Below, one piece after another: positions 49,565-63,222 of a DNA stretch of 64,000 nt (the first letter of the stretch is position 1; every line of letters begins with the position of its first letter). Under the pieces are notes generated by a model. It saw only the letters and a program-made list of their open reading frames with translations, searched no databases and was not told the DNA's origin. The position numbers were made by a program, and so were the translations under genes. Source of the DNA: Leptodactylus fallax (taxonomy: Eukaryota; Chordata; Amphibia; Anura; Leptodactylidae); the NCBI GenBank assembly GCA_947044405.1, contig CAMRHE010000018.1:1860001-1924000 (forward strand), read 5' to 3'.

Positions 49565-49932
49565 TACAGTGGGGAAAAAAAGTATTTAGTCAGCCACCAA
49601 TTGTGTAAGTTCTCCCACTTAAAAAGATGAGAGAGGCCTGTAATTGACATCATAGGTAGACCTCAACTATGAGAGACAAAATGAGAAAACATATCTGGAA
49701 AATCACATTGTCTGATTTTTTTAAGAATTTATTTGCAAATTATGGTGGAAAATAAGTATTTGGTCACCTACAAACAAGCAAGATTTCTGGCTCTCACAGA
49801 CCTGTAACTTCTTCTTTAAGAGGCTCCTCTGTCCTCCACTCATTACCTGTAGTAATGGCACCTGTTTGACATTGTTATCAGTATAAAAGACACCTGTCCA
49901 CAAACTCAAACAGTCACACTCCATACTTCACT

Positions 49933-51546
<1,614 letters not shown>

Positions 51547-52674
51547 GTACCCCCCCCTTTATTAGGGGCCACCGGACCCTCACCAGATAAACCAGTTTTA
51601 GTAGGACCCAGTATTTTCTCTGCCTTCAATTCAGGGTCTTTTTGCACAACCACAGACACTGGTGGGCCAGGCAAACATTTTTTATTCACCTGGTGTTTCC
51701 CACCTTTAGCAGCCGAGACAGTCTCCTCCGTAACACAATTTAAAGTGTGCAGAGCAATCATATCAGCAAATACCTGGTTGCCTGAGTGGTTCTTCTGATT
51801 ACCACTCAGGCACTGAAGTTTTTCTGCTGGTCTGCGAGGTCTGGTCGAGCAGTCACGGATGAAATAACCGGAAGCACCACAGTACAGGCAGAGGTTGTTC
51901 CTGAGACGATGCTCTCGTCGCATCTTGGCGTCCATAACTCCTAGTTGCATGGGTTCCTCACCAGGAGTCATGGGAGAAATAACAGGTTTCTCAGGAGAGA
52001 GTGAGGGAGAGACAGAAAACTTGAAAGAAGCAGACCCTATTCTCTCTTTAACATTTTCCCGGATCCTACGGTCAATACGGACAGCCAAAGTCATGGCCTG
52101 CTCAAGAGTGGGAGGATCTGGGTGACCAACCCAGAGCTCCTTAACACAGTCACACAGGCCTTGTTTAAAGTGGGCCTTTAGAGCTGACGCACACCAACCT
52201 GCAGTCACGCTGCACTTGCGGAATTCTGCGCAATATTCCTCAGCAGAGCGTTTGCCCTGCCGCATGGTGAGGAGTTGCGATTCCGCAAGCCCAATGTGGT
52301 CTGGCTCAGCATATATAGACCCCAAAGACAAAAAAAAATTTTTCAAAGTTAATCCACTCCTCAGCCCCTGGAGGGAGTTTAAGGGCCCAAGCTTGTGGAT
52401 CCCCCTGTAGGAGGGATATAACTACTCCCACCATTTGGGCCTGGGATGCATGTGGATTAATCCGGAAATACAAGCGACAAGACTCCCGGAAAGTCTCAAT
52501 TTTTTCACGATCCCCTGAAAAACGGTCGGGGAGTAGCATCTTAACCCTAAAAGGGGCAGAAACAACTGGGGATGCCGCAGCAGCATCATTAAGGGTCTGC
52601 ACCTGTTTAGCAAGCTCAGCTACCAGACCTACCAAACCTTCCAACTTGGCTGCAAGGCCCTGAAAAGGATCCAT
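51547..52674 (-). pseudogene. Gag of the LTR element, frameshifted
   Basis: It starts MDPFQGLAAKLEGLVGLVAE at 52674. The capsid-like part reads LLPDRFSGDREKIETFRESC and 'GDPQAWALKL', then shifts frame at an A/T run near 52325-52340. It continues in the frame ending at 51387 with 'MRQGKRSAEEYCAEFRK'. The zinc-knuckle region CLYCGASGYFIRDC has Tyr where CX2CX4HX4C needs His, so RNA binding is probably impaired. The frame runs on into the LTR without a clear protease. Confidence 0.85.
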
Positions 52675-52720
52675 GCTGACCCTATAAGAAGCAATGGCAG
52701 AATGTATGGGCCGGTTATTC

Positions 52721-53376
52721 TGTAAGGGTCTTGCCAACCGTAGCAACCCTGACACTACTGCAGCGGTCTGGGAGGAAGGACAGAGACAAGTGAGCCCTAA
52801 TCTCACTCCAGCCACTGTCCCTTCCTATTGCCTCAGTTACCCTAAACAGTAAAAGGACAACTCGAAGACAAGCCCTACACTGGGTAAGTGACACAAAGAA
52901 CAGGACAAGACAAAAACAACACAGAAGCAGAGTGAGCAAGCCAAGGGGTCAGTAACAAACGAGCAATACAGTACAAAGTCAAAATCCAAGAGAATAGTCA
53001 AAAAGGCAAGCCAAAGGGTCAGAGAATCAGGTAACAAAGTAGTAAGGTATATCACAAGGAGAGCAGGCAAATACAGAGCAATAACCGGCGACTATGTGAG
53101 GGCTGACAACCTGTTTATAGAAAGTCTGGGACCAGCCCCCAGACCTGATAGGTACACAGGTTGTCAATCACCCAGGCCAGGAAGAGATTAACTCTATACC
53201 GTCCAGAGATAAATGTTCAGAACACGGGTGGGGCCGGAAATCCATTACACTGACTAGGACCATGTTCAGACTGAGCAGCAAGAAACCTACACAAAGAACC
53301 AAACTGAACATGCCTCCTTCGTCACAGCGTGCGAGCGGAGGGCGGCGCCGAGACCCGAAACGGCAGAGACGTTACA
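52721..53376 (-). repeat. LTR of the gag-only element (5' LTR in its own orientation)
   Basis: Partner of 50891-51546. The adjoining interior (52720 downward) has no obvious tRNA-complementary TGG primer site that I can recognise. Confidence 0.92.
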
Positions 53377-53862
53377 CTTACAGAAAACATTTGACCTCTG
53401 TCATTGCCAACAAAGGATATATAACATAGTACTGAGATGAAGTTTTGTTATTGACCAAATACTTATTTTCCGCCATAATTTGCAAATAAATTCTTTAAAA
53501 ATCAGACAATGTGATTTTCTGGATTTGTTTTCTCATTTTGTCTCTCATAGTAGAGGTCTACCTATGATGTCAATTACAGGCCTCTCTCATCTTTTTCAGT
53601 GGGAGAACTTGCACAATTGGTGGGTGACTAAATACTTTTTTCCCCACTGTATTAATGTTTCATTTTTGATGGTTATATGAAAAAATAATCATTTAACTAC
53701 ACATTTATCTATTTTAGCAGTTTCCTCAGTTTTAATTTCTAATAAAACAAAGAGGAGTTTAGCAAATACATTCCACACATAAGAAATTAAGAGTAAATGA
53801 TACATTCTGGCAATCATTGGCACGTAAAATACATGTAATTCTAGAATTCATAGTGGTATATG

Positions 53863-54527
53863 TATACACTACTATAAACCAACAGAATGTGTTACGCGTA
53901 TACACTACTATAAACCGACGGAATGTGTTAAGCGTTTAGCCTCCTATAAACCAACGGAATGTGTTACACTATACACTACTATAAACCGACGGAATGTGTT
54001 ATGCGTACACACTACTATAAACCGACAGAATGTGTTACGCGTATACACTACTATAAACCGACAGAATGTGTTACGCGTATACACTACTATAAACCAAAGG
54101 AATGTGTTAAGCGTTTAGCCTCCTATAAACCGACGGAATGTGTTACGTGTATACACTACTATAAAACGACGGAATGTGTTTCGCATATACACTACTATAA
54201 ACCGACGGAATGTGTTACACTATACACTACTATAAACCGACGGAATGTGTTACGCGTATACACTACTATAAACCGAAGGAATGTGTTAAGCGTATACACT
54301 ACTATAAACTGATGGAATGTGTTACGCGTATACACTACTATAAACCGACAGAATGTGTTAAGCGTATACACTACTATAAACTGATGGAATGTGTTAAGCG
54401 TATACACTACTATAAACCGACGGAATGTGTTACACTATACACTACTACAAAACGACGGAATGTGTTTCACGTATACACTACTATAAACCGACAGAATGTG
54501 TTAAGCGTATACACTACTATAAACTGT
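53863..54527 (+). repeat. 36-bp minisatellite, about 18.5 units
   Basis: The consensus is TATACACTACTATAAACCGA followed by CGGAATGTGTTACGCG. The unit length is a multiple of three, so it yields 12-residue repeat frames on both strands, which are not genes. Units 3 and 8 begin with the variant 'tttagcctcctataaacc', and three units (3, 10, 16) are 35 bp, ending 'ttacac', which suggests block duplications of several units. Confidence 0.95.
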
Positions 54528-54990
54528 GAGCTTCTCACGCTCAGTTGTTCATATACATAGAAATATATTTATCCAGGTATACTGAGACATATAAAGGGAA
54601 GTGATTGTATTAATAAAATGGAAAAATACATTAAAAAAGCATTAATGACTGTTTGATGCTAGGAAATTGCTATAACCTGCTCTTGGTTCCAGGTATGGCA
54701 GTGCCAGCTCATGCAGGGTAATCTCCTAAAGTATGGATATCCTAAGATCACAGGAGAAACAAGAGTATAAATATCTGCAGTTATCCTTTGTATATCAAAG
54801 ACATGGAAGTCTGAACTGAATCTAAAACCAAGGCTGAAAGAAGCGCGAGTTACATAAAAAAACAAAAGGGGGCAACGGCCTTTTAGGGGGGGGAGGCCCC
54901 CCTCGGGGGGCCTGGGTTTGTTTTGTGTTCCCACCAAAAAAATTTTTTTTTTTTTTTTTTTTTTTATAAAAACATTTTTTTTTTTTTTTA
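54528..54990. other. Spacer with GC palindrome and T/A runs
   Basis: AGGCCCCCCTCGGGGGGCCT at 54894-54913 is a perfect inverted repeat, followed by T runs (54942-54965, 54975-54989) up to the LTR start. The minus frame 'FDIQRITADIYTLVSPVILG' faintly resembles a receptor TM6-TM7 stretch, but this is too weak to call. Confidence 0.45.
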
Positions 54991-55284
54991 TGTAGGGAAC
55001 TGCCATTTCTACTAGTATATAATGTATCTGGCTTCTTTGCCCCTGCAGTTTGGCTTCAGAGACCCCAGGCATTCAGTGCAAGTTTTGTTTTGTAAATACA
55101 GTGAGTCAGACACATGTGAGGCAGAGCTGCTGGGGGAGAGATGTGAGCAGAGCTGCTGAGACAGACATGTTGTGTCTGGGGGCGTCTAAGAGCCACTTGT
55201 TCCTCTTTACTTCACAGTATATAGTTAGGTATGTGTTACCCCCTATATACTCACAGGACCTAGCTAGTAACTGTAGTTAGGGAT

Positions 55285-55344
<60 letters not shown>

Positions 55345-56042
55345 CAGGGCAGTGATAGGTTAGGCTTCCGACGGCCAGCTAGCTAGTTAGAGGCCCGGTT
55401 GCACTAGTAGTTTAGCTGGCAGGTTAAGGACTCAGTGTTAGGGTAATCAGGCCTGCATCTACTGCCGTTACCGTCGCCCTGTTTGCTGCCTGTGAAGAAT
55501 CTCACCATCATCATCATCTCCTGATCGGCTGTCTGTCATCTCCTGGAAGAATGCGAGGATCCACAGTCATCCACAGGGGCCCCTGCATCTCTTCTGTTGC
55601 CTGGAGGTATTGTGCACTGGACTCTTGCTATATATTTATATATATATACCCGGGTATATAACCTAAGACTGTTGTGGACTTGCTGGTTGTTGTAGTACTG
55701 CTGTGTTCTGAGTATATTGTATGTATGTACTATTACCCTGTTGATTCTTATAAAGCTACTGTTATAACCTTATGTGGTATCTGTATGTATTCTTCAGACT
55801 GTGAGATTAGTACAGTGATCCTTGTTAAGGCTACTAACTGTATTTCATGGGTAAGTCCCAGGAAGAGATCCTCCCTGTAATACAGAGGCTCTATCCTGGG
55901 TGGAGGCACTGATATATTTCATATATGTTCCCACTCTTCCCTTCAGCGAAGGCTTCAGGTCCCATTATACACACAGGTCAGCGCCAGAGTCTGTTGCGGG
56001 AGGGATAATACTCATACCCCCCCCCCCCCAAATAGGGCTTCA
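54991..56042 (+). repeat. Ty3/gypsy LTR, copy a (not attached to an interior)
   Basis: It starts TGTAGGGAACTGCC and ends ...AAATAGGGCTTCA, 1052 bp, matching 62890-63921 with about ten substitutions and small indels. It contains a TA microsatellite (55287-55340) and a C run (56017-56029). It is followed directly by receptor-like sequence, not by gypsy interior. A 68-codon frame in it (55674-55880) recurs in every LTR copy and is not a gene. Confidence 0.9.
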
Positions 56043-56603
56043 CTTACAAAGCACATGGCAAAGATAACAAAGCAGAGAGCACCAACGCCACATACCCAGT
56101 CAAAGATTTTCAGTGCCTGATCCATGTTTGTCAAGCTATGAAGGATGGAGCATGCACAATTTCCAGTGATGTTGTGGTTATATTGGTCGGTTGTCTGGGA
56201 TAAGTACCAAGTATGGGAAGCAAACAGCAATCAAAATGAACCAGGTTGCTGCCAGAACCAGATGCACGTGAGTATTTGACAGAACAAAAATCGGCTTGAT
56301 TTTTACCTTCATGAGACGAAACAATCCGAGAATTAATGTAAACAGCATATTCACTTTTCGTGCAGTACATAGAAGTAAAATAGGAATCTTGCAGGGAAAC
56401 GACATTGGATAACACATTGCCTGTTGATCTGGAATAACTATGGTCAGGATCCGGGAAATCAGTTGTATCATGTTGCTTACAGAAAGGTGCATCATCATAA
56501 GTTCTGCGGCTGACATCTTCTTTAAATTGGCGGCTATCATATATATTAACAATGAGTTCATTACAAGTCCTACAGCAGGCAAGAAATAAAATGTGACAAA
56601 CAT
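56043..56603 (-). pseudogene. V1R/ORA-type chemoreceptor pseudogene, cut in TM5
   Basis: The probable start is MFVTFYFLPAVGLVMNSLLI at 56603. TM1 is followed by LKKMSAAELMMMHLSVSNMI (ICL1/TM2), a conserved-looking Cys (PCKIPILLL) before TM3, 'LFRLMKVKIKP', and TM4 with ATWFILIAVCFPYLVLI. A frameshift near 56178 moves to another frame that holds a glycosylation site in ECL2 (NHNITGNC) and TM5 (WVCGVGALCFVIFAMCFV), where the LTR edge ends the gene. This pattern fits vomeronasal type 1 / ORA receptors; a T2R is less likely. TM6-TM7 are missing. Confidence 0.6.
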
Positions 56604-56921
56604 TCTGCTCAATATACTCAGTATGAACAGGATACAAAAAGTGCTCAGGATTGCAGCTAGCCAAACATTTACGTTTTACCAGATAATGCTTTTTTTCTAT
56701 TGTTATTCTCTAAGGACCTCAGATAATACGGCTTAAAGACAAGACTTGGCTTGCATGCTGAAAAGACTTGTATGTATTTAGCAGCACAAATAAATTGCAC
56801 GATTTTTTGATGTAATAATTATAAAAAATAATAATATAATAATAAAATCAGCACATAGCAATTATGCTGATCACTTATGAGTACATTTTTGTGGTATAAC
56901 ATATTGTATCAGCAGTTTAAT
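56604..56921. other. Receptor 5' flank before truncated LTR
   Basis: AT-rich sequence with 'ataataatataataataaaat'-type words near 56815-56850. It joins the truncated LTR at GTGTTAGGG (56922). No other gene is seen. Confidence 0.5.
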
Positions 56922-57504
56922 GTGTTAGGGTAGTCAGGCCTGCATCTACTGCCATCACCGTCGCCCTGTTTGCTGCCTGTGAAGAATCTCATCATCATCA
57001 TCATCTCCTGGAAGAATCCGAGGATCCACAGTCATCCACAGGGGCCCCTGCATCTCTTCTGTTGCCTGGAGGTATTGTGCACTGGACTCTTGCTATATAT
57101 CTATATATATACCCGGGTATATAACCTAAGACTGTTGTGGACTTGCTGGTTGTTGTAGTACTGCTGTGTTCTGAGTATATTGTATGTATGTATTATTACC
57201 CTGTTGATTCTTATAAAGCTACTGTTATAACCTTATGTGGTATCTGTATGTATTCTTCAGACTGTGAGATTAGTACAGTGATCCTTGTTAAGGCTACTAA
57301 CTGTATTTCATGGGTAAGTCCCAGGAAGAGATCCTCCCTGTAATACAGAGGCTCTATCCTGGGTGGAGGCACTGATATATTTCATATATGTTCCCACTCT
57401 TCCCTTCAGCGAAGGCTTCAGGACCCATTATACACACAGGTCAGCGCCAGAGTCTGTTGTGGGAGGGATAATACTCATACCCCCCCCCCCCAAATAGGGC
57501 TACA
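56922..57504 (+). repeat. Ty3/gypsy 5' LTR, copy b, missing its first part
   Basis: It matches the last 580 bp or so of the other LTRs and ends AAATAGGGCTACA directly before the interior. The first 430 bp or so are absent. A 24-bp segment ('tgatcggctgtctgtcatctcc' region) is also missing between two CTCCTG words. Loss of the U3 start would remove most promoter sequence of this 5' LTR. Confidence 0.9.
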
Positions 57505-57530
57505 TTTGGAGGCACTGCTGAGATTTAGAA

Positions 57531-57935
57531 GTGGGAATAGTCATTGATATGGAGAAGCGATATAGCTCAGAGGGGAACCTCCCACTAGCTACTACATGGG
57601 ATTACCGACCTCCTGTTCCTCCACTGGTTCAGGTAAAGGAAGAACCCCGCTCAGCCAGTTACCCCCCCAGTATGGCCGTCGCTAGCAGTTCCTCTAGTGA
57701 CAGTGCTATTAGCACTTTAGCCAAGCTGACTGAAATGTTAGCTCAGGGCCTGCAGGCCACTCACTACAAGAAACTAAAGGTATTCTCTGGTAATGTCCCA
57801 GTACCACAAGGGGAGGAAAACTTTGAGATATGGAAAGAACATACTCTCCAATGCCTGAAGGAATGGTCTTGCTCTGAAGAAGGCAAGCGGCAGCGTATCA
57901 GTGAAAGTTTGCGGTCTCCTGCGCTGCAGAATTGA
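57531..57935 (+). pseudogene. gag N-terminal part, ends at a frameshift
   Basis: It begins MGIVIDMEKRYSSEGNLPLA and contains LAKLTEMLAQGLQATHYKKL, then 'KLKVFSGNVPVPQGEENFEI', a matrix/capsid-like start. It stops at 57933-57935, but the neighbouring frame continues the capsid (AELIRLYRDSHEGVSALDYI), with a two-base surplus near 57923-57926 as the simplest cause. A programmed shift is less likely at this place in gag. Confidence 0.85.
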
Positions 57936-60900
57936 TCCGCTTGTACAGAGACTCTCATGAAGGAGTGAGTGCATTGGACTATATACAAGTACTGTCTGAT
58001 CACTTTGAGCCATACTATGACCTTGCCCAGATGGTTGCTGATTACCAAATGGTTCGTCAAAAAGAAGGGGAAAATGTCTCTACTTTTATTAACCGTTTAC
58101 AGCTACTTCTTTCACGTCTGGTGTACCACGCAGCTATATCTACTTCAGAGGTAGACGCTATGAGAACCAGTCAGTTGGTGAGAGGGTTACAACCTCATCA
58201 TCCTCTTGCTGAAGTACTCAAGGTCTTACTATCTGACAAAGTTCTTCCATTTCCTGACTTAATGAAGTTAGTGAAGAAACAAGAAGCTGACATTAGTTTT
58301 AGTACCCCTAAGAAAGCGAAAAGCATCTCTAAAGAAGATGTTCTTCCTAATTCAAACAAGGACGAACCAGCGGAGCGGTCAGAACCTAGACAGTCCGCCA
58401 CTCCACCCACTGCCACTCAATGGAGGAAGGATGCTAGAACCTGTTATAAATGTGGTCAGACGGGCCATACTGCCAGACAGTGTACGGAGGACAGTGAGGG
58501 ATTGGGACACAGTGCTGTCTTCTCTATTCAGAATCAAACACACCGAAGGAAGGCGGGCCGAGTAAAGACCAGAGGCGCTATCGCGGGCTCCAGGTCCGTT
58601 GTCAAAGTCACTGTCAATGGTCATGCCGCTCCTGCCCTGTTTGATACAGGATCTCAAGTGACCCTGATTTATCGCTCGTTCTACCAAAAGTATCTGAGGG
58701 ATATACCTCTTCAGTCTACGGGACAAATGAAATTGTGGGGGCTTAATTCAGGATCATATCCTGTAGATGGTAGCCTACAAGTAGTTATAGCTGTCCCTGA
58801 ATTAGAAGATCAGAGTGTCACTCCCATGAAGATTACGGCTCTTGTCTGTCCTGATACAGGGGATTCTTGTGCAGCTCCTGTGATACTTGGCACTAATTGT
58901 CCTGCAGTGCATTATGCTTTTCAGAAGTTTCTTGGAAGAGATCGGAACCCTGCAGCTCAGCCGGTGAATATATCTTCTGATCTTAGAGAACTCTGTGATG
59001 CCCTGTCTACTGGCTATCGACATGGAATGGTATATCATATCGGAGAGAGAACCGTGGAAGTTCCTGCCGGCGGGGAGAGAGTTCTGAGAGTAGTTTCCAG
59101 CATTGCTCCCGATTTGCTTGAAGGGGGGAGTTATGTCCTTATGGAAACCCCTGAAGAAATGATTAACCAGAATGGCTGGATGGTGATCCCAGAGAGAAAG
59201 GACTGGAGAAATAAAGTGGAGTTATCTACCTGTGTGACAGTGAGGAACTGTTCACTGCATCCGATCGTAATTGGACCATACCAGAATGTGGCCCACTGCT
59301 ACCCTGTGCTTGGAGTAAATCCATACGCTGAAGTGTGCAGGATTCAAATCCGAGATGCAATCCCTAATCTCAATCTTGACTTGAGTGATCCACATTTACC
59401 AGAGGCCTGGAATCAGCGACTGACACAGAAGTTGTCTGAATTATCGGAAGTGTTCTCCATGGATGATATGGATGTAGGTTGTGCTAAAAGTGCTCAACAC
59501 ACTTTCCGATTGACCGATTCTACTCCCTTCCGGGAGCGACCACGGAGAGTTGCTCCAGAGGATGTTGATGAGTTAAGACAGACTCTACAGCAAATGAAAG
59601 ATCAGGGGATCATTGTGGACAGTAAGAGCCCCTATGCCTCACCTATTGTGGTGGTAAGAAAAAAATCTAGAGCAATTCACCTATGTGTGGATTACAGAAC
59701 TCTGAACCGGAGAACCTTACCTGATCAGTATACACTGCCGAGAATTGAAGAAGCTCTGGAAGCTCTGAATGGAAACTGTTGGTTCACAGTGCTGGACCTA
59801 AGATCGGGATACTATCAAGTCCCAATGGCACCTGAGGATCAGGAAAAGACAGCCTTCATATGCCCCTTGGGTTTCTTTCAGTTCACTCGTATGCCGCAAG
59901 GTACAAAAGGTGCGCCAGCAACGTTCCAAAGGTTGATGGAAAGAGTGTTAGGTGATTTAGTGCCACGGGGATGCCTTGTATATCTTGATGACATTATTGT
60001 GTTTGGAAAGACGCTGGAAGAACATGAAGAACGACTCATGAGAGTACTCCAACGCTTAAAAGAAGAGGGGCTGAAGTTGTCGGCTGACAAATGCAAATTT
60101 TGTAGATCTTCGGTCACTTATGTAGGTCATATTGTTTCTGCTGAAGGAGTTGCTTCCGATCCTGGTAAGATTGAAGCTGTGGTGAATTGGCCCCGACCGC
60201 AAAATATTACGGAGTTGCAATCTTTCTTGGGGTTTTGTGGATTCTATCGACGATTTGTGGAAGGATATTCAAAAATTGCTCGAGCCCTCCTCGACCTGTT
60301 GAAGAGTGATGCAGGAGATCCGGGAAAGAAGAAAGGGTCTTCCAAAAGCCTTTTTGGCGATAGGTGGACTGCGGATTGTGAAGTAGCATTTAAGTTGTTG
60401 AAGAAGAAATTGACAGAAGCTCCCGTTCTGGCTTATGCTGATGCACAGAAGCCATATGTGCTACATGTAGATGCCAGCTTTGAAGGATTAGGTGGCGTGC
60501 TGCACCAAGAATACCTGGCCGGGTTACGGCCCATAGCTTTCATAAATCGAAGTCTTTCTCCCAGTGAGAAAAATTATCCAGTACATAAATTGGAGTTTTT
60601 GGCGCTCAAGTGGGCCATTGTTGATAAATTACATGACTCTTTATACGGAGCCACGTTTGAAGTAAGAACAGACAACAATCCACTGACATACGTTTTGTCA
60701 ACCGCTAAACTCAATGCTACAGGACATCGCTGGTTGGCGGCTTTATCCAACTACCAATTCACACTCAAGTATAAACCGGGGCCTAAGAACATTGGGGCAG
60801 ATGCTCTATCAAGACGGCATGGATTACCTAGTCCGGAAGTAGTGGATGAATGGGAAGAAGTGCCAAGTCCTGGAGTAGGAGCTTTGTGTGCCATGGCTGC

Positions 60901-61252
60901 TGTAGTTGAAGACCGAGTAGCCTTTTCTGAAACTCGGCTTATTGACTCTATTGGGGGAGGTCCCGAAGTTGTACCAGACATGTTTGCATACCCTGCCGCT
61001 TTAGGATCCTTTGAGAGTTGTTCTATATCTTCAAAGCGAATGATCTGGAGTCAAAAGACTGATCCTTTAATTGGACCTCTTTATCAAGCAGTGAGTTCTC
61101 AAGACAGAGAAATGTTAAAGACATCCCTACCCTCTGAATGCAGTCAACTTCTACGAGATTGGGAGAAGTTTGAAATAGACAATGGCCTACTTTATCATGT
61201 GGTGCTCTATCATGATCACCCTGGAAGGCGCCAACTAGTTATTCCAAGCTGA
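57929..61252 (+). pseudogene. gag-pol: capsid, nucleocapsid, protease, RT, RNase H
   Basis: One open frame of about 1100 codons. The capsid part (residues 1-115) is followed by zinc knuckle CYKCGQTGHTARQC (about 171-184, intact CX2CX4HX4C) and an aspartic protease with LFDTGSQVTLIY (Asp about 238). RT blocks are IHLCVDYRTLNRRTLPDQY, VLDLRSGYYQVPM, FTRMPQGTKGAPATF and YLDDIIVFG (about 684), and RNase H blocks are LHVDASFEGLGGVL (about 844) and FEVRTDNNPLTYV. 'GADALSRR' closes the RNase H. A TGA at 61250-61252 interrupts the same frame before integrase. The pieces are described as found. Confidence 0.93.
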
Positions 61253-62770
61253 TTTCAGAAGATGATTTTCCGAAGTCTGCATGATTATCATGGTCATTTG
61301 GGACCTGAGAAGACTTATGGCCTAATACAAGACCGATTCTACTGGCCCAAAATGAGAGATACCGTGACTCGTTTGTGTAGGTGCTGTCGCAGATGTTTGC
61401 AGAGGAAGACTGTCCCGGTTCGAGCGGCCTTCATGGGACACTTGAAGAGTTCGGGCCCCATGGATCTTGTCTGCATAGACTTCCTTTGTATTGACAACGA
61501 CTCCAGAGGATTTGGAAATGTATTGGTGGTGACTGATCACTTTACACGATATGCTCAAGCCTTTCCGACTAAGGATCAAAAAGCAGTCACCGTTGCAAGA
61601 GTGCTTTGGGAAAAGTATTTTATCCATTATGGCTTAACACACCTGTTGCATTCTGATCAAGGCCGGGATTTTGAGAGTAACCTGATCAAAGAGTTACTTC
61701 AGTTGTTGAACATCCGCAAAAGTCGAACGACACCTTACCATCCAGAGGGAGATGCCCTTCCTGAAAGATTTAACAGGACTTTACTTGATATGCTTGGTAC
61801 CTTACGAATTGAGGATAAGCAATCCTGGAGTCGAAAAGTGGAGGCTATGGTGCATGCCTATAATAGTACAAGGCACGAGAGCACAGGATATTCACCATAC
61901 TTTCTGATGTTTGGAAGAGAGCCTAGGCTACCTATTGACATCTTGTTGGGAGTCTCTACCGATGGTATCAGTCATCGAGATCATTACCGATATGTGGCAC
62001 ATTTGAAAGAAACGCTTAAGAGTGCTTATCAGCTGGCTGAGGAAAATGCGGCCAAAGTGAATGAAGGAAATAAAAGGAGATTTGATCTTCGAGTAAGATA
62101 CCGAGAATTGAACCCTGGTGACCATGTTCTGCTACGGAATTTGGGAGCATCTGCAAAACATAAGCTGGCTGATCGATGGCGGAGTGAACTCTTTACAGTG
62201 GTAGATCGGTTGCCTGGAATACCAGTCTACAAGATAAAAGGACGGGACGGGAGGATCAGGACTTGGCATAGAAATCATTTGTTGCCTGTACCTCAGATTG
62301 ATGGTATGGATATCTCCAATGATGGCTCGGCCTGCGATTCTCCACAGCCCTTAGCCGATATTCCACCTGACCTTCCTGAAACTCCTGAGAGTGATTGGAC
62401 TGTGGCTCCTGAAGTTCCTAGATCACCAGTATCTTCTCCTTCAGGGAGACCTATGAACCCTCAAACTCCAGAATTCGTACCTAGATCTGTGTCTACAGAT
62501 AAGCAGGGATCTAGCTCTCCTACGCCACCAGCACCATCCCCTCCCATGGCAGACAACCCTAGTTTAGGGCCTGGACATGCTAGTTTACCTCAGAGAGAGG
62601 TACGGAGAGGAGAGAGAATTAGACACCCTCCACCTATACTGACATATGATAGTTTGGGGGACCCCAGATTTACTACTCAGCCTCATTTATACCATGCTTG
62701 GGTGGGTGCAGTGTCCACTTTGGTCAATATGTTACCAATTTTCGCTCCTGCTGGCATGTATACCTATTAA
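61253..62770 (+). pseudogene. Integrase region of the gypsy element
   Basis: It is in the same frame as the preceding part, separated only by the TGA at 61250. Counted from the ATG at 61262 it has an HHCC-type zinc region (HDYHGHLGPEKTYGLIQDRF, then CRCCRRC) and the catalytic core VCIDFLCID (Asp73), LLHSDQGRDFES (Asp132) and LPERFNRTLLDML (Glu168), giving D,D(35)E. A C-terminal GDHVLLRN...WRSELFTV region and a long proline/serine-rich tail follow. The integrase inserts reverse-transcribed DNA into the genome. Confidence 0.93.
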
Positions 62771-62889
62771 CCTGTTGTGACTCTGTAAATGCAAAAGCAA
62801 CCATATTGATATTGTCATTGGTAATGTTGACTGTATACTATGACTTTGTATGTCTTTGACGTGACGTAAAGATTTCACCAGAGGGAGAG
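62771..62889 (+). other. Short 3' untranslated tail with polypurine tract
   Basis: The sequence between the stop codon and the 3' LTR. It ends with 'ttcaccagagggagag' immediately before TGTAGGG. The purine run is in the right place to prime plus-strand synthesis. Confidence 0.8.
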
Positions 62890-63186
62890 TGTAGGGAACT
62901 GCCATTTCTACTAGTATATAATGTATCTGGCTTCTTTGCCCCTGCAGTTTGGCTTCAGAGACCCCAGGCATTCAGTGCAAGTTTTGTTTTGTAAATACAG
63001 TGAGTCAGACACATGTGAGGCAGAGCTGCTGGGGGCAGAGATGTGAGCAGAGCTGCTGTGAGACAGACATGTTATGTCTGGGGGAGTCTAAGAGCCACTT
63101 GTTCCACTTTACTTCACAGTATATAGTTAGGTATGTGTTACCCCCTATATACTCACAGGACCTAGCTAGTAACTGTAGTTAGGGAT

Positions 63187-63222
<36 letters not shown>

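Noticed and set aside
53860..54540. CRISPR array
   Set aside because: Units are contiguous with no unique spacers, and the setting is a vertebrate genome.
53959..54560. Tyr/Thr/Cys-rich repeat proteins on both strands
   Set aside because: They come from the 36-bp minisatellite, whose unit is a multiple of three.
54659..54850. Possible TM6-TM7 of the split receptor left of LTR copy a
   Set aside because: Only a short VSPVILG-like resemblance, with charged residues where helices are expected and no matching insertion junction.
55674..55880. Conserved 68-codon frame present three times (also 57137, 63552)
   Set aside because: It lies within the LTR and recurs only because the LTR is repeated; no domain and no sign of selection can be judged here.
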